A DNA stretch of 64,000 nt from Haliclona indistincta (GCA_964017065.1 OZ024783.1:710193-774192); one strand, 5' to 3'; shown: positions 1 through 12,237, counted from the stretch's first letter. Numbers and translations are program-made. The notes: generated from the sequence alone by a model not told the origin.

Positions 1-1068
1 TGTTCTAACAGTAGTTTTTTGACCATGGAAACCATGGTTTATTTTTTTGAGTTTTGCACGATATAAAATGAAAGGAACCAGTGAAATTGAAACCTGATAA
101 GTGAAGAGTGCCGAAAAATATTGAATGTGATGGAAAAGAATTTAAATCATAAAATTAGACATTATTAATAATAAGTGGAAACGTAGTTTAGAATTATTGA
201 ACATCCAAGAGAATTTGATGATCATGTACACACAGATCATTCATAAAGAATTCCATGATTTGCTTTAACTGATTGCATGAGAGTCAGCGATAAAGAATAT
301 AACAAGTAGATCTTCTCACTGGAGACAAGATCTGGTAAAGAATGAGGAAAGGGTTTAAGAGAGAGATTAGAGAGTTGAAGGCGGCTGGAACCAGTCTTGA
401 TCAGTTATGAAGAAGAGAATTGAAAAGAAGTCTTTATAGCTTTAGTAGACAGAGAGAGAACACATTGCTAGACTGGCTGAAGATGAGCTAGTCAGTGATC
501 AAGGGGTTAACTGTGTTAGCCGAGGACAGTTATAAAGAATTAATATAATGATCCAGTACAAGGAGATTGGATCGAAAAGAACAGAGTGAGATTGATGGAG
601 ACCATCAACTGCAAATAGAGTCGAGAATTATGAAGAATTAAACAATAATCACACTTGGATCAAATAAGACGTAAGGAAAGACTGAGAGATGGAGTGGATC
701 CAGTTTAAAGAGCTTGGATCAAACAGGAGTCAGGATTGATGGTGCACGACCATGCTAGCCATCAATTAGTACTACAAATATAAATCATTTTCGATCCCAT
801 ATTAGACAGGAGGATAAAAGAAAGAGAGAGAGTGAAAGGAGGGAGTGTCAGATTAGGTTGTGAGGGCATCATGAGGCAGGAGCTTTAGTAAGATGATCAT
901 AAGGTCACAGCATTCTGGAGCAAGGATCTTACAAGCGGCAGAAGAATGAGAGATTCAGATGAGAGTGTTGTTTCAGATGTGAAGAAATCTTCACATTAAC
1001 TTCAAGATCTGCGTGGATAAATGTTGTGTGAGTAACATGACGAATGACAGAAGGGGTTAAAATATTAA
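1..1068. other. No recognisable gene
   Basis: This A/G-rich stretch has stops in all frames and no open frame of useful length. It lies beyond the stop codon of the minus-strand ROCO gene. I see no clear repeat structure; old degraded mobile DNA is possible but not shown. Confidence 0.5.
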
Positions 1069-1072
1069 CTCA

Positions 1073-4000
1073 CTAAGTCAATCTTTGATTTAAGTTTAAA
1101 AGTGCTTTTTCAAGTGCTTGTTTAGTACACTCTCCTCCATGACCATTCAGCCATGATGCCAGCATCTCTCTCATGCACTGTACGACTTTCTTGTTATCTG
1201 CTTCAATAGCTTTTAAAACTCCGTAATTCACTCTGAGGTGTAGTCCAAGATCAAACCATTCACTATTCATACAGTTCATTGGTAGAATCAGGTCAGGAAG
1301 ATAAGAGATATCTGCAGTGATATAATAGTTACACTGATACATTCACTATGACATGTAGTACTCACCCAGTGCACCATAATCAGGTATATTAGAGAGATCA
1401 ATAGTGCTTAGTACTGGTGTAGCAGTTATTGATGATGAAGAAACAAGATGATTGGTAGAAGTCGAAGCAACTAAATGAGAAGAGATGTATCTGAACTATG
1501 TAAAAGTGTTAACTATAACACAGATAAATTTATAGAAGTCTATATTATGCACTTGAGTGTTCTATGAAACTCTATAGCTCTCATTTGAGCTGTATGAGAG
1601 ATTGACAACTGTTTTGGTCACTAAATCCACACTTAAAATAATAATGAAAATAAAAAGCACTAAAGGTACAGATGCCTCAGTGCAGTAGCATGTATGCTAG
1701 CATGCAATTAGCAGATGCATATGACAGCATGTATGCATGCAGTAGATCCATGGAAGCATCAAAATAGTATCAAGGAAGCATGCAAGCAGCAGAACTATGG
1801 AAGCATGCAAGCAGCAGAACCATGGTAGCATGCAAGCGGCAGTACTATGGAAGCATGCAAGCAGCAGAACTGAAGCATGCAAGCAGCAGAACTCAAGCAT
1901 GCAAGCAGCAAAACTGAAGCATGCAAGCAGCAGGACTATGGTTGCATGCAAGCAGCAGAACCATGGATTGTAGCAGCATAGAGTACATGTAGCTAAAATG
2001 CATTTTACAAGCTGTTGTAATAAAATACAAGCTGACCTGCATAGACTGTATCAACGCTTGCTCGCTCAGGCGCTCACTAGTTTCATTGCTGCTTATGGCG
2101 TCGTATGAGCTGCACTGTCACAGATCAAGCGCGCCTGATCATGTAGCCAGCTGTGGACAATATTGTATCTGAAGGAAGCCCGAACACTCGCAACGGCAGT
2201 CCAGGCGAGCAAATCACGCCATAACTCGAAAACAAAGCCTTGAATCGCAATTCTGCCAAATTTGTTCACATAAACGAACGGACTACCGTATGCCTACGTG
2301 GCTGATGGCTCAATGGCTACGAACGGTGGCTCCGCCCACCTCGGCATAATGATTGTTGCATGTAGCAATGTAATCATACCTTTTCCCTGAACCAATGTAT
2401 GAGTGCTACAATCAACAATAGCTTCATTAGAGCTGCTGACCGCTGTTAATCCTACACCGTGAGCAGACATACATGTAACTCAGTATAATACTAAACATTC
2501 ACCTGTTGTGTCAAGTGATTTTCCAGAGCAGCTGGCTTCAATTTGGCTGGCAACTTTATCTTCACCAATTGCCTTCAATGCTTTGATTAGGTCATTCCAT
2601 GATGGTCTGGAAGAACTCTTCAGCCATGCATCAAACATCTCAGCTTTGATTCTTTTCAATCCCTCTTTATGGCAGGTAATATCGATATCCTTTAACTGGC
2701 TCATTGTAAGATCCAGTTGTATTCCGAGTGCGTGCCAGTCACTGACATTGCTGACTGCTACCATAAGCTCCTTTACTGTGAGAGGAGTAACGGGCTTTTT
2801 GGTTGATTCTTTGTGAGGACCAGTATTCATTTGTATCTCCTGTGAGTGGTAACAAAATTACATACACTGAGGTAGAGGTGTTGACAGGAATTTGGATACC
2901 GAGGGTGAAGCCCGAGGAATCGAAATTCACATGTGCACCGAAAACCGAGGTTTATAACCGGATTAAACTATGATTTTAATTTACCTGGAGGGAAATTAAA
3001 TAGTATTCTTGTACCAGCAATCTACCCGAAACGACGCAAAATATACAAATTAATAGCTTGATAAACGGTGCTTAGTTTGCTCTCTAGTGTGCGGTGGCAC
3101 CATGTATTTTAAACCCGCCTAAGCACAGGCAAATACCTCATTACATCAAAGAGAATTATTCATAATCATAGTTTAAATTTCCTCTCATACCTATAATACT
3201 CACCATGAACCAGCACTTGTGTCTATCCTCTAATGAAACTGGTCCTCCATGACAATCTGGCAGAGAACACACCACGTCTTGCGGTTCCTCTGTTTCCTGG
3301 CAAAGAGCCAAATGAGGATGTTCACCTGAGTCCACAGCATGAGGACAGTAGAACCCATAAGACCACTTCACATTTTGTGTGTGGGAATAAAATAACGAGA
3401 CTTTGGCAATGGCGTCACACAATTCTCGACGAAGTTGTACTATCAAGCAAGGGTTGACAGGCTTTGTAGAAAGAATACGAAACTCCAGATGAGTTGACAG
3501 GGTACGTAACTCCACATGCAGCAACTTCTCTTTGCTGTACTGGACATAAAAGCGAATTCTGTTACGAAACCTATTGCACTTATCCAGTTTCCAAAATTCT
3601 CTTTTGGATAAGTTGACAACAGTGGCTGGAAAAAGACCAAGAGGGCAAAATTCAGTAGAAGGGCAGAGGAGTATTGGAGAATAGAATAGACCAGAGAGAA
3701 CGGTAGGATCATTGGATTCTTTGGCCACATTGTGGTCGGGAAAAAGAAGGCTGGGTAGGAAATAGGTGGTCTCCTCACTTGCATTTTCGTACAAAATGTA
3801 ACGAGAAGCTAAGAGTTCTACAATCTCACTAGTGGGGATCTCATCAGCTTTCTTGATACTCTTGGATGAACACACCTTGTCCATTAAGCGTTGAGGTATT
3901 TCCCCCGTGGTTCGAATCCTCTCAGCTGTTCTTGGCTCAGATTTTTTAGCTCCAAATGCATATACAAAGAGCTCAGTGGTAGGGCCCAAGATGATATTTG

Positions 4001-6535
4001 GATTGATGATAACACGCTGACCATGCAATCTTCAAGCCACGATAGTAGAGGATAGTGCCAAACCTGTCATGGAGAAACTGGAGGATACCATTCTCTCCCA
4101 GAAGATCTTCCCTGGGAATGCAACAGATATTAGCAACCTCCACACATTCCTCTAAGCTGCACCATCCTCTCATCTCAAATTTCTGGCGCAAAATGAGATG
4201 AAGTAGCAAGGCAGATGTTGATACTGGCTCTGGCTCGAAGCGTTGATGAACGATGTTCGTCATTAGCTGACGTAGTTTCTCTATATCACTGGGGTCACTA
4301 CTGACATTATTCAGCGGGTGAATGTATCGTTTCTTCTCTTCTGATTCACTGACTTGACACAGAATGTCATTCTTCATGAAATCTGTTTCTTTGAATGCTT
4401 CCTGAATTGTTTGATCTAGTGTACAGACATCCTCTTCACTACTCTGATCAAGATAGGTGCCAACAAGAATGGCTGCTGGCTTGTGGTCTTGACTAGTCTG
4501 GAGTGATGCAATGCTGCAGAGAGCACGCTGGATGATCTCTCGGATAGTAAATTCTGACACGTAATTAATAGGACAGTGTCCACCATCATCCCTGTATACA
4601 ACAGTGTAGGGAGAATCCAGGTCTTGCGTCACATTTAGAAAAATCAAATTAAGAGCCAAGCCGTGCAATAGCAGAGGTAGAATCTCATGACATTCAGGTT
4701 GTCCTCCAATATCAAATATGTGAAGAAATTTAAGCATACCCCTCTCTTTAAGTCTATCTCGGATAGACTCCCAATCTTCATCTTTAATAAGTGTGGAGAT
4801 TTCGGCAATCAGATCTGTCAGATTATCAGTAAGTCTATCAGTAGGCTTATCATCATCAATAACAGGCTCATTAGAAGATTCATTAATAGGATCATAAATA
4901 TGGTGTGTAGTAGTCAGCTCATCAATGGATCCTGTAGTAGTAGTAGCAGTAACCGCTTTATGAGAGAATGCAGTGGAGGTGCTCAAGGTGGAAGCAATAC
5001 TTGTAGGAGGAATGGCAGATTGCAAAGATGGTCTCATTGGTAAGGTAGAGCTGCTTGAAGGTGGTGACAATGGATTGTTGATAACATGGCTACACAATGT
5101 CCGGCATTGCTCCCTAAGTCCCAAACTCCTCCATCCTTCTTCAGATAAGACCACTGATGATTGATCTGTCTCGTGATATAACTGGACTGTTAATGGAGGA
5201 TCAATACCAGTACTAGGAACAATGTCGTCTGGTGAAATGTGAGTAATCTCATAAGTGAGACGACGACGAGCTGTGGTTTTACCCACACATGAAGGACCAA
5301 TAAAGAAAGATTTGAGCGAAAGTAAGTCTAAACTTCCATGCTCTTGTATATGTCTTTCCATAAGGCTTCTGTTCTGCAATCCAGTAGCACCTGAGAACAG
5401 TTACACACAACATGAACAGATTTCACAAAACCCTCGGAGTGTCATACACATTGTAATGTTAGCTCCCTATTTTTGGTTTGCACTGGCAGCAGGAGCCTGT
5501 TAGGTTTGGAGCAGTTAGTATTAGTGCCTACCTGGTAGCTAACCAGAAGACAGCAAAGTGATGAATGATGACCTAAAGCAAGAGTGGATGCATGTTCACT
5601 TAAACTAGAGTTCTAATGGACGGCATACCCGTGCGCTGCGCTAAGACTGAAACAGTTAGTTTAAAGAAAATTAAAAAGATTTCTATCGAAATCAAAAGGA
5701 TGTAGGGTTGTGAAATCTACCACTGGTCAACAATGTAAACTAACAAGGAACAAGCATGGAATGGTGACACGATTGACTTGCTAACAGACCATAGATCCCT
5801 ACATGTTGACTGACACCTGACGTGCATTCAGCTTGTGACAGCTTATGTACAGCCACTGATGTAGGGATCTATGGTCTGTTAGCAAGTCAATCGTGTTACA
5901 ATTCCATACTTGTTCCTTGTTAGTTTACATTGTTGACCAGTGGTTTACCATTATCAGCTGGTGGTGATTGTTTGACAATTTCATCCGGATCAAGCTCTGC
6001 CACCACCTGTAGAAAAGACAATTTATAATTATAAATTTATATTTTAAATTTACAATTATTTTTGACTAATTTGAATTCTATAATGGAAAGAAAAAGAAAA
6101 CAGATCAAAAGTGTATGAGAGATAGCAATAGCTGGATCATAATAGTTAGTGAAAAATAATGAGCTGTATTATCATGATACATTCATCACTCACTGTGTTC
6201 TTATCAACTATCCTGCAGTTGATATTANNNNNNNNNNNNNNNNNNNNNNNACCGTTCGTGGCTGCATAATGCAGTGGAATGTGCCCCTGCTCGTCCTTGC
6301 AGTTGGGATCACAAATATACACTGATACTAGCGCAGTGACGACATTCCTCCAGCCCCAGTACGCTGCTAGGTGGAGCAGAGAGACCAATGATACCGTACC
6401 ATAGTAAGAATTCAACATGAACGTTGTCCTGATGGTAGCTGGTTGTTGTATGTCTGGTAATAACCGTTCCACGTCGTCCTTTTCCCCACCTTTAAACGCG
6501 TCAACGCATTCCTGTTCTTTAGTTTGTTTATCCAT
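1073..6535 (-). CDS. Ankyrin-ROCO (Roc-COR)-death domain protein
   Basis: Multi-exon signalling protein of the ROCO GTPase class. Readable exons: 6535-6197 (ankyrin-type repeats around LLHLAAYWGW and IPLHYAATNG; holds the 23-N gap), 6006-5949, 5390-3204 (main exon), 2839-2503 (death domain), about 1494-1366 (Ser/Thr linker) and 1311-1073 (second death-like domain, then stop). The main exon has a Walker A P-loop GPSCVGKTT, a switch-II motif DIGGQPE, a GTYLDQ motif in the G4 position, and a COR-like region. Splice junctions preserve frame, for example AATG|GT between 5949 and 5390. In the main exon the frame shifts near 4030: upstream reads LYYRGLK, downstream resumes with RVIINPNIILG one frame over. 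This is either an assembly indel or a real lesion. Ankyrin, GTPase and death domains suggest an innate-immune or apoptotic scaffold, but no ligand or partner can be inferred. The ATG lies only 57 bp from the left end of a DNA transposon. Confidence 0.72.
1650..1700. repeat. Dispersed CACCAAAGGTGC-type repeat, copy 1
   Basis: The segment AAGCACTAAAGGTACAGATG and the following CCTCAG recur with small changes near 19182-19215 and 53717-53745. The core CACCAAAGGTG is nearly self-complementary. This copy lies in an intron of the ROCO gene; its nature is unknown. Confidence 0.4.
1735..1975. repeat. Minisatellite GCATGCAAGCAGCAGAAC
   Basis: About nine irregular copies of GCATGCAAGCAGCAGAAC, spaced 18-27 bp apart, inside a ROCO intron. 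The minus-strand open frame through it (Leu/Cys/His-rich) is a product of the repeat and not a gene. Confidence 0.85.
1980..2502. other. Intronic, no gene seen
   Basis: This is the interval between the two death-domain exons of the ROCO gene. It has no open frame with conserved features and no clear repeat. Confidence 0.4.
5719..5944. mobile_element. Fold-back (MITE-like) element in ROCO intron
   Basis: Near-perfect inverted arms at 5719-5803 and 5859-5944 (about 85 bp each, few mismatches) flank a 55-bp spacer. There is no coding capacity. It sits inside the intron between 5390 and 5949, which is otherwise short, consistent with insertion of a non-autonomous DNA element. Confidence 0.75.
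6228..6250. other. Assembly gap (23 N)
   Basis: A run of N falls inside the first (ankyrin) exon of the ROCO gene, so the repeat number there is uncertain. Confidence 0.99.
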
Positions 6536-6591
6536 TTCTCCTAGTGGTGAGTAGTAGGCTAGTACTCGAGACTGTCACTGACAGAGGATCT

Positions 6592-6609
6592 CAGTCGCGT
6601 CGCAACCGT
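6592..6609 (+). repeat. Left terminal inverted repeat of the transposon
   Basis: 18 bp, CAGTCGCGTCGCAACCGT, identical to the reverse complement of 15715-15732. Similarity stops abruptly on the outer side and fades on the inner side. Confidence 0.8.
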
Positions 6610-7155
6610 GCAAACCGGAAGTAAATTTATTTGCACGAGTTGTGGGCGTGGTCATTACATAATCTAGAAATGGCTGTCAGCTGAGGAGGGTTAGTGTTGG
6701 TGCTGCCGTGTGGTCTCTAGAAGTCGCACGACCAATTAATAGTCTTTGTTGGCTTTATGGAAGATTGGAGAATTTCTTGAATAGGTAAGATGAATAAAGT
6801 GCATTGTTTGTGTAAGCTACAAACGATTACCTTTGCCAGCTGAAAGATTTTATTGCCACGTGACTTCTGTATTCTGTGTTGTAGTTAAAGACGGGTAAGC
6901 GCGACAGTAAAAGCTTGTTTGTAATAGTATTCCTCTATACCCGTACATGTTGTTGAACAAATATTGCCCCTCTATCTACTTCAAAACGGAATTGTCAATC
7001 GTTGTAACTTCACGTGTTGGAGTCAGCCATTTTGATAAAACGTGATGAACTAAAATAAATGATTATTATTATTGAATAAATAACTCTGGTTGATTGCAGA
7101 ATTGGTAGAGGTAATGTAAAAGGTAAATGTAAGAGTTAAATCAAAATTAAGTAAT

Positions 7156-7731
7156 TCAAATGATATCTGTAGTGAAGAATAATTCATCTGTTATTATCTC
7201 TGTCTCTAGTAGCTCCTCACAACTGTCACTGGCATCATCACTGCTGTCACTTTCAATGTCACTGTCTTCCTCCTCCTCCTCATCATCATCATCATCACTA
7301 TACCTATCTTCCTCTTGCTGTATTTGTACCGGTAAATTGCTACATCCCTGACACTCGCATCCAGGTCCACAGTAATTGCTCTTTTTCCGACACCCACACT
7401 TTTTCGATGTACATCCTTTTTTGCAATTGCAGCCTTTTAGTAGAAAGTCGATGTTTGATTTTATTTTTGCTGCTACCTTAGGATCTTCCCAGTCTATCTG
7501 GTATCTTCCATCTCCTTCACTGATCCAGCCACTGTCTTCTGGACGAGGCAAATTATCGTAAACATTAGAAAGAGGTGAGTTTTTCCACAATTTGCACACA
7601 TAGCATGATCGTAGCCAGTGTCGCCACAGGGCAGTGTAGGAGGGAACCCTTTCCTCTTCACTTCCTATTCTGTCTGCTACAGTAGTTCTTATTGTCCTTA
7701 ACCAAAGTTCATGACGTTCATTCTTAGTCAT
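7156..7731 (-). CDS. Transposase C-terminal part with CXC motif
   Basis: 191 codons. Residues about 99-131 form a cysteine-rich block (CNCKKGC, CGCRKK, CGPGCECQGC) like one repeat of the tesmin/TSO1 CXC zinc-binding DNA-binding domain, followed by a long acidic tail of Asp/Glu/Ser. It is in the same frame as the upstream open frame ending at 7807: the 25 intervening codons are open and a single TAA separates them. It is therefore best read as the C-terminus of the nuclease-transposase polypeptide rather than a separate gene. Confidence 0.7.
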   Translation of the reverse strand: MTKNERHELWLRTIRTTVADRIGSEEERVPSYTALWRHWLRSCYVCKLWKNSPLSNVYDNLPRPEDSGWISEGDGRYQIDWEDPKVAAKIKSNIDFLLKGCNCKKGCTSKKCGCRKKSNYCGPGCECQGCSNLPVQIQQEEDRYSDDDDDEEEEEDSDIESDSSDDASDSCEELLETEIITDELFFTTDII

Positions 7732-7806
7732 GGTTGGGTCTATTGTGTTGAATAGTTGTGAAGGTGTTTCTGATTTAAATAAGCTGATAAAAGCTGCGAG
7801 GTGTTT

Positions 7807-10323
7807 TTAAAAGTAGCAACTCCCTACAAGACGGAGAAATGCTGGAAAACTTTCTTTGGGGTCAGCGTTGTTGCTTAGGCTCCCATCGTCACATATAAAC
7901 TGTGAGTACTGAAAAAATACTTGTAGCATGCCTGCTTTTCCTAGTGTTCTAAAGTAAGACACAAAATCGCATCCGGTGCATACATACAATGTCTGTAGAA
8001 TACAACTGAGTTGATCCTTCGGCAGTGTTGATAAATCTGGATCTCGTTTTAGGGCCAAGATAAGGTTGTTGAAATTCAGAAATTTCTTGTCTTGAGAGTG
8101 AGGTACATTGAGCTGTAAAATTATCTCTTTTGGTATATGCAAGCTCAATCCAACATTGTAAACGTCTGTGTCAGGTGAATAAATCAATACCCTTGTTGCC
8201 CATGTGGTTATTGCATGCCGCCAGATGCGCATGTCGGCCTCTATGGCATTGCATAAGTACTGCATGTCTGGTTCTGCTGTCACTACTGCTTCATAGTCCT
8301 GCCCATGTAGTACCCACGCACTGTCTTCATTTCCTCCTTGAAAACAACCAGCGAGAACAAGCACCTGTCTGTTGCGTAGCAGTAGTAGACCCCTTTGTAG
8401 GTAAGATAGCCCAATTGCCTCTATGATTGATCGCTTGCACACCCTACAGCTAATGTAATCATTCCAGCATTGAGGAACAGGTGTTGTTGTAGTGAAAACA
8501 GTATGCTCGTGTTGTTTTTTCAGCTTACTGGAATCACGGCGCTCTTGTTCGAATTTTTTGGGATAGAATTGTTGTGAGCAAGTATGCTTGTCGAAGATGA
8601 AATGGATTTCGTCCGCCCCTGCTTTAAAGTACTCTGTAGCGAATCTATGAAACAGTAATATGGCATAATCTGTGATAGTCTTTGTGCTTCTAAGTGGCCT
8701 GGTGTTGATGAGAAACATAGCATCTATAATTACCACTTCAGGAAACCACCCTTCAGGAATAGAGGAGCTGATAAGATTGGGTTCCTGGTAGCGATGATGA
8801 AGTTTTTCTGTCCAAGTTGCTTTATTTGATGTGTGTGGATTTCCATCTTGGTCAGCTAAAGCTCTTGGTAATAGAGAGTACTGCTCTTCTGATGCATTGT
8901 ATGGCAATTGGTTGCGATTGCACCATGCAAGTCGTCTTCTCAGACATTTGGTAACCTGCTTCAGTTCTTGCTCTTTTGGTGTAATCCTTTTTGTGTGTTT
9001 TTTATCATTTTTCATAGTTTTGAGTTTTAGTTGTCTGATTGGAGCAGTAGTAGAGCTGGGGATCATTAATATTCTGTAGGTGACGTAATCTTCAAAGGCT
9101 TTTTGACCAATCACTCTAAACGAGAGAAGGTCATGCGACTGCTGATGTGTTGCCTCTTGACCAGTGAAGATGTTGATGAGGCCTCTAGTGTGTTGAGATG
9201 TAGCTGGTTGGACTATAGCGCTGTTAAGTAGTTCAATGCACATGTGAGCGATGTTTTGTTCTCTTTTAAGTGCCTGCATTGATTTGTCTATTATTCCAGG
9301 ATCTTTTTCGTTGGCAGCTTTTTCTGGAAATAGTTGTTTGCACAAGTTTTTGTATGCCTTTATACGGTAGTTGAAAAAAAGTGATGTTTTTTGGAGGTAA
9401 GCTTCTGTTGGACGAACCACGGCTCCTTTAAGATCTTTATTGATGCACATTTCGTGCGCTTCGTCCAATGCTACTGAGTGCCACTCTTTTTCTGATAGTG
9501 TCGCTGTAAACCCACCTGCATTAAAGTACTTGATGATTTCTTCTGGGTACAGCTGCAGTTTTGCGAGGTGATCTGGAAGTATTCTGCGATAGCTGTCTCT
9601 GTCAAAAGCTGTAAATAGCGGTGCCATCAATTTCAAACTTGAAAGTCTGAGATTCCAATCACTGCCACGTATAGCCAAGTACAGGCCTATGTATGAATAG
9701 CAATCCACAAAGACAAATTGGCTCCAAAACTTTAAGGTATTGTCACTAGCAGCCTTCTCATCGATGAACTCTCTAAACTTGTCGTACACTTGTCCATCCT
9801 GAATGAGTTCAACTATACGTTGCATCACGTGAACTGGCGAAGATAGTTGCTCTGTAGCTGAAGATAGTATGCACTTAGCTGCTTCCGCAATGCTACACTG
9901 GTCTTTTTGTACGAGGAATGCATTTAGCATCTCGCGATACAGAGCTTCCCATGCTTGGAGAAGAAATAGGTGAGTTCTCTTGAAGTTGGAACAACTTTCA
10001 AGAGATGCCAGAGTCTGACCACGGTGCCCTGATGCCTGAGCCAACTCTCGTAACCCTGCGCTGTAGTAGATTTTCATAATGACTGGTTGTAAGTTCTTCA
10101 AAATGTGCCAGTCACCAGGAAAAATGAGCAGTTTGTCTAGCGCGGACCCATAATGACGCTTGATGTTAACGAGGTGTTCGTATGTCTTTCCATCCCCTAC
10201 TAGCACTACCCATGACTGAGGTGTGGCACTGAACTTTTCAAGAAGCTGATCGGCTATTTGTGCAATTGTTTCGTCACTGTCAGGATTTTCATTCACAAGT
10301 TCCATGTAGTGAATCTGGGACAA
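7807..10323 (-). CDS. Transposase middle part with FEN1/XPG-like nuclease
   Basis: 838 codons. The N-terminal part has VVLVGDGKTY and FPGDWHILKN, which look like the second-Asp region of an RNase H-fold (DDE) transposase. From about residue 530 the sequence carries the ordered acidic motifs of a FEN1/XPG/PIN 5'-nuclease: VVIIDAMFLIN, FIFDKH, AIEADMRIW, SPDTDV and TGCDF, the last followed by a helix-hairpin-helix-like stretch. All expected carboxylates are present. The frame starts after a probable splice acceptor (the first ATG is at codon 7) and ends at a TAA at 7807-7809, after which the same frame reopens. The family match to AcademX is from memory; the nuclease call rests on motif order. 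Confidence 0.72.
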   Translation of the reverse strand: MSQIHYMELVNENPDSDETIAQIADQLLEKFSATPQSWVVLVGDGKTYEHLVNIKRHYGSALDKLLIFPGDWHILKNLQPVIMKIYYSAGLRELAQASGHRGQTLASLESCSNFKRTHLFLLQAWEALYREMLNAFLVQKDQCSIAEAAKCILSSATEQLSSPVHVMQRIVELIQDGQVYDKFREFIDEKAASDNTLKFWSQFVFVDCYSYIGLYLAIRGSDWNLRLSSLKLMAPLFTAFDRDSYRRILPDHLAKLQLYPEEIIKYFNAGGFTATLSEKEWHSVALDEAHEMCINKDLKGAVVRPTEAYLQKTSLFFNYRIKAYKNLCKQLFPEKAANEKDPGIIDKSMQALKREQNIAHMCIELLNSAIVQPATSQHTRGLINIFTGQEATHQQSHDLLSFRVIGQKAFEDYVTYRILMIPSSTTAPIRQLKLKTMKNDKKHTKRITPKEQELKQVTKCLRRRLAWCNRNQLPYNASEEQYSLLPRALADQDGNPHTSNKATWTEKLHHRYQEPNLISSSIPEGWFPEVVIIDAMFLINTRPLRSTKTITDYAILLFHRFATEYFKAGADEIHFIFDKHTCSQQFYPKKFEQERRDSSKLKKQHEHTVFTTTTPVPQCWNDYISCRVCKRSIIEAIGLSYLQRGLLLLRNRQVLVLAGCFQGGNEDSAWVLHGQDYEAVVTAEPDMQYLCNAIEADMRIWRHAITTWATRVLIYSPDTDVYNVGLSLHIPKEIILQLNVPHSQDKKFLNFNNLILALKRDPDLSTLPKDQLSCILQTLYVCTGCDFVSYFRTLGKAGMLQVFFQYSQFICDDGSLSNNADPKESFPAFLRLVGSCYF

Positions 10324-12237
10324 TTTAGTCCATGAGCCCGAGGGGTTGGAGGGTATCCTTTTGAGGGACTAAGGTTAATGGTGATTTTTAGGAAGATATA
10401 CATCCCTAGAGTTATAAAATAGATGATAGCATTGTTCTAGAGGTAGCTTTTGGGTTTTATCACAAATTAAATATTAAATGCGCATAAATTACCATAAATT
10501 AACAAGTATTTTATACTAATTTTGATCATTTCATTTTTTCATCCACATTTTTCACTGACTTAGACACAGTGAGTGTACACCCTACAGCTCTTTTGGTTAG
10601 ACAGGCTGCATAGACAGCATTTTACTCCATTTACCATAATAATTATATCTTGGTAAAAGTCCTTATGCAGTAAAAGAATGACCAATGTGTGCTGGTTGCA
10701 ATCTATCAGGTGCAGTACAGCGGTTCTTACAGCAAAGCACAAACCATAGAGCGTAAGCTTCCAGTATAACAGATATGGGGTCAATTATAATAGAAAGTCA
10801 TAATAGATCGAAATAACTATACTTAAACTTGATTACTATACCTTTACTGAGATACTACTCGTCATCTAGGGAATCATGTGTTTGCATTCATTATTGATAT
10901 TATGCTAAACAACCATTCTATTGCTATACTACTCATGTTGATGACTAAAATATACAAAATAGAGGTTTGCCTGTTGTTCGCTATTAGGATAGTTTATTGT
11001 GTCTATTACTATTACTTCATTTCTTTATTAATCTTGTCTATTATTACCCATGCATGCATGTCTGATTGTATTAAGTCATGCAGAATTGTATATTGTATTA
11101 ATCCTTTGATCAAATCTTTCATTGCTTGGAATAAGATGTCAATAAATTGGTATACAAGACCGATATAAGACGACTTAACTGTTGTACCAACTGCTCTTTA
11201 GCTTCTTTTCTTACAATTTTCATCCTCGGCTAACTGGACCTGTCACCTCTCTGGTCTATAATACAGTGCTACCTGGCTGTCCTGCTTAGTAGTCAGCCCT
11301 TGACTTAATAGCATGTATAGTCCTTTGCCTTTCATAATTATATCGGCATGCATAGCTGTTGATTAAATCTCATTTTAGAACATACAGGTGGTGTCTGCAT
11401 GAGATCAATAATTAGTCACTATGCTGGTAGAAGGGATGAGCATAAATACTATCTAGTTTAGGAGAAAGCTAGGTACAGGTACAGAATGCTCCTGCTATAG
11501 GTACAGAATGCTCCTGCTAGGTACAGAATGCTCCTGCTATAGGTACAGAATGCTCCTGCTAGGTACAGAATGCTCCTGCTAGGTACAGAATGCTCCTGCT
11601 AGGTACAGAATGCTCCTGCTATAGGTACAGAATGCTCCTGCTAGGTACAGAATGCTTTTGCTAGGTACCATTCCTAATTCAAATCAAGAAACTTATTCTG
11701 ATTCTTTAATACAGGTCTGTAGTCTTTACTTTGCTTTAGCTGCAAAAACTCTTGGCATTGTCTCATCCAATGTATAAGTATGTATACAATAATGGCTCTG
11801 TATACATCTATACTACTATGCAGTATGTAGCAGCAAGTTACTTATACCGTGGCCCATCTTCAGGCTGTTTTTTTATACCCATCTTCTCTGGGTTTTAGTT
11901 CCACACAAGGAACAAACATGTCCTTATCTTGCTATGACATGCCAAGGGCATCTGCCTTCAGAGCAGATCACTATACAGTCTAAGTATTAATATAGCTTTC
12001 TTCGATAATCTTACAGCATGAAGTACATGTATAAGTAGTTTCATTGCTTGATAATCAGAATCATTGTTGTGAATATGATTAGAGGAGCATGAATTTAATT
12101 ACTACTTAATCATTATTCAAGCTTGCTAACAGTAGATACAAAAACCTTGATAAAACACAAAAGCTACTATTTCGGCAATGCTATCACACATTTTCTGATT
12201 CTAGAACTGTAGGGCTTCTAAAACAATACTATGAACC
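10324..12237. other. Non-coding interior of the transposon
   Basis: AT-rich, with no conserved open frame. It separates the two large transposase frames and could be a large intron, or DNA inserted later. It contains the 20-bp tandem array at 11468-11667. The plus-strand frame at 10878-11168 has no recognisable domain. Confidence 0.5.
11468..11667. repeat. Tandem repeat, 20/22-bp unit
   Basis: About ten copies of GCTAGGTACAGAATGCTCCT, some with an extra TA (GCTATAGGTACAG). The copies are almost identical, so the array is young. Confidence 0.92.

Noticed and set aside
1697..1951. Cys/Leu/His-rich small protein
   Set aside because: Entirely minisatellite-coded, inside an intron, no independent signals.
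7160..7351. Ser-rich plus-strand frame
   Set aside because: Antisense shadow of the acidic tail of the CXC-motif protein.
10878..11168. Plus-strand 96-codon frame
   Set aside because: Hydrophobic, AT-rich, no start context or domain, lies in the non-coding interior of the transposon.
11468..11667. CRISPR-like array
   Set aside because: The 20-22 bp units are directly adjacent with no spacers; ordinary tandem repeat.
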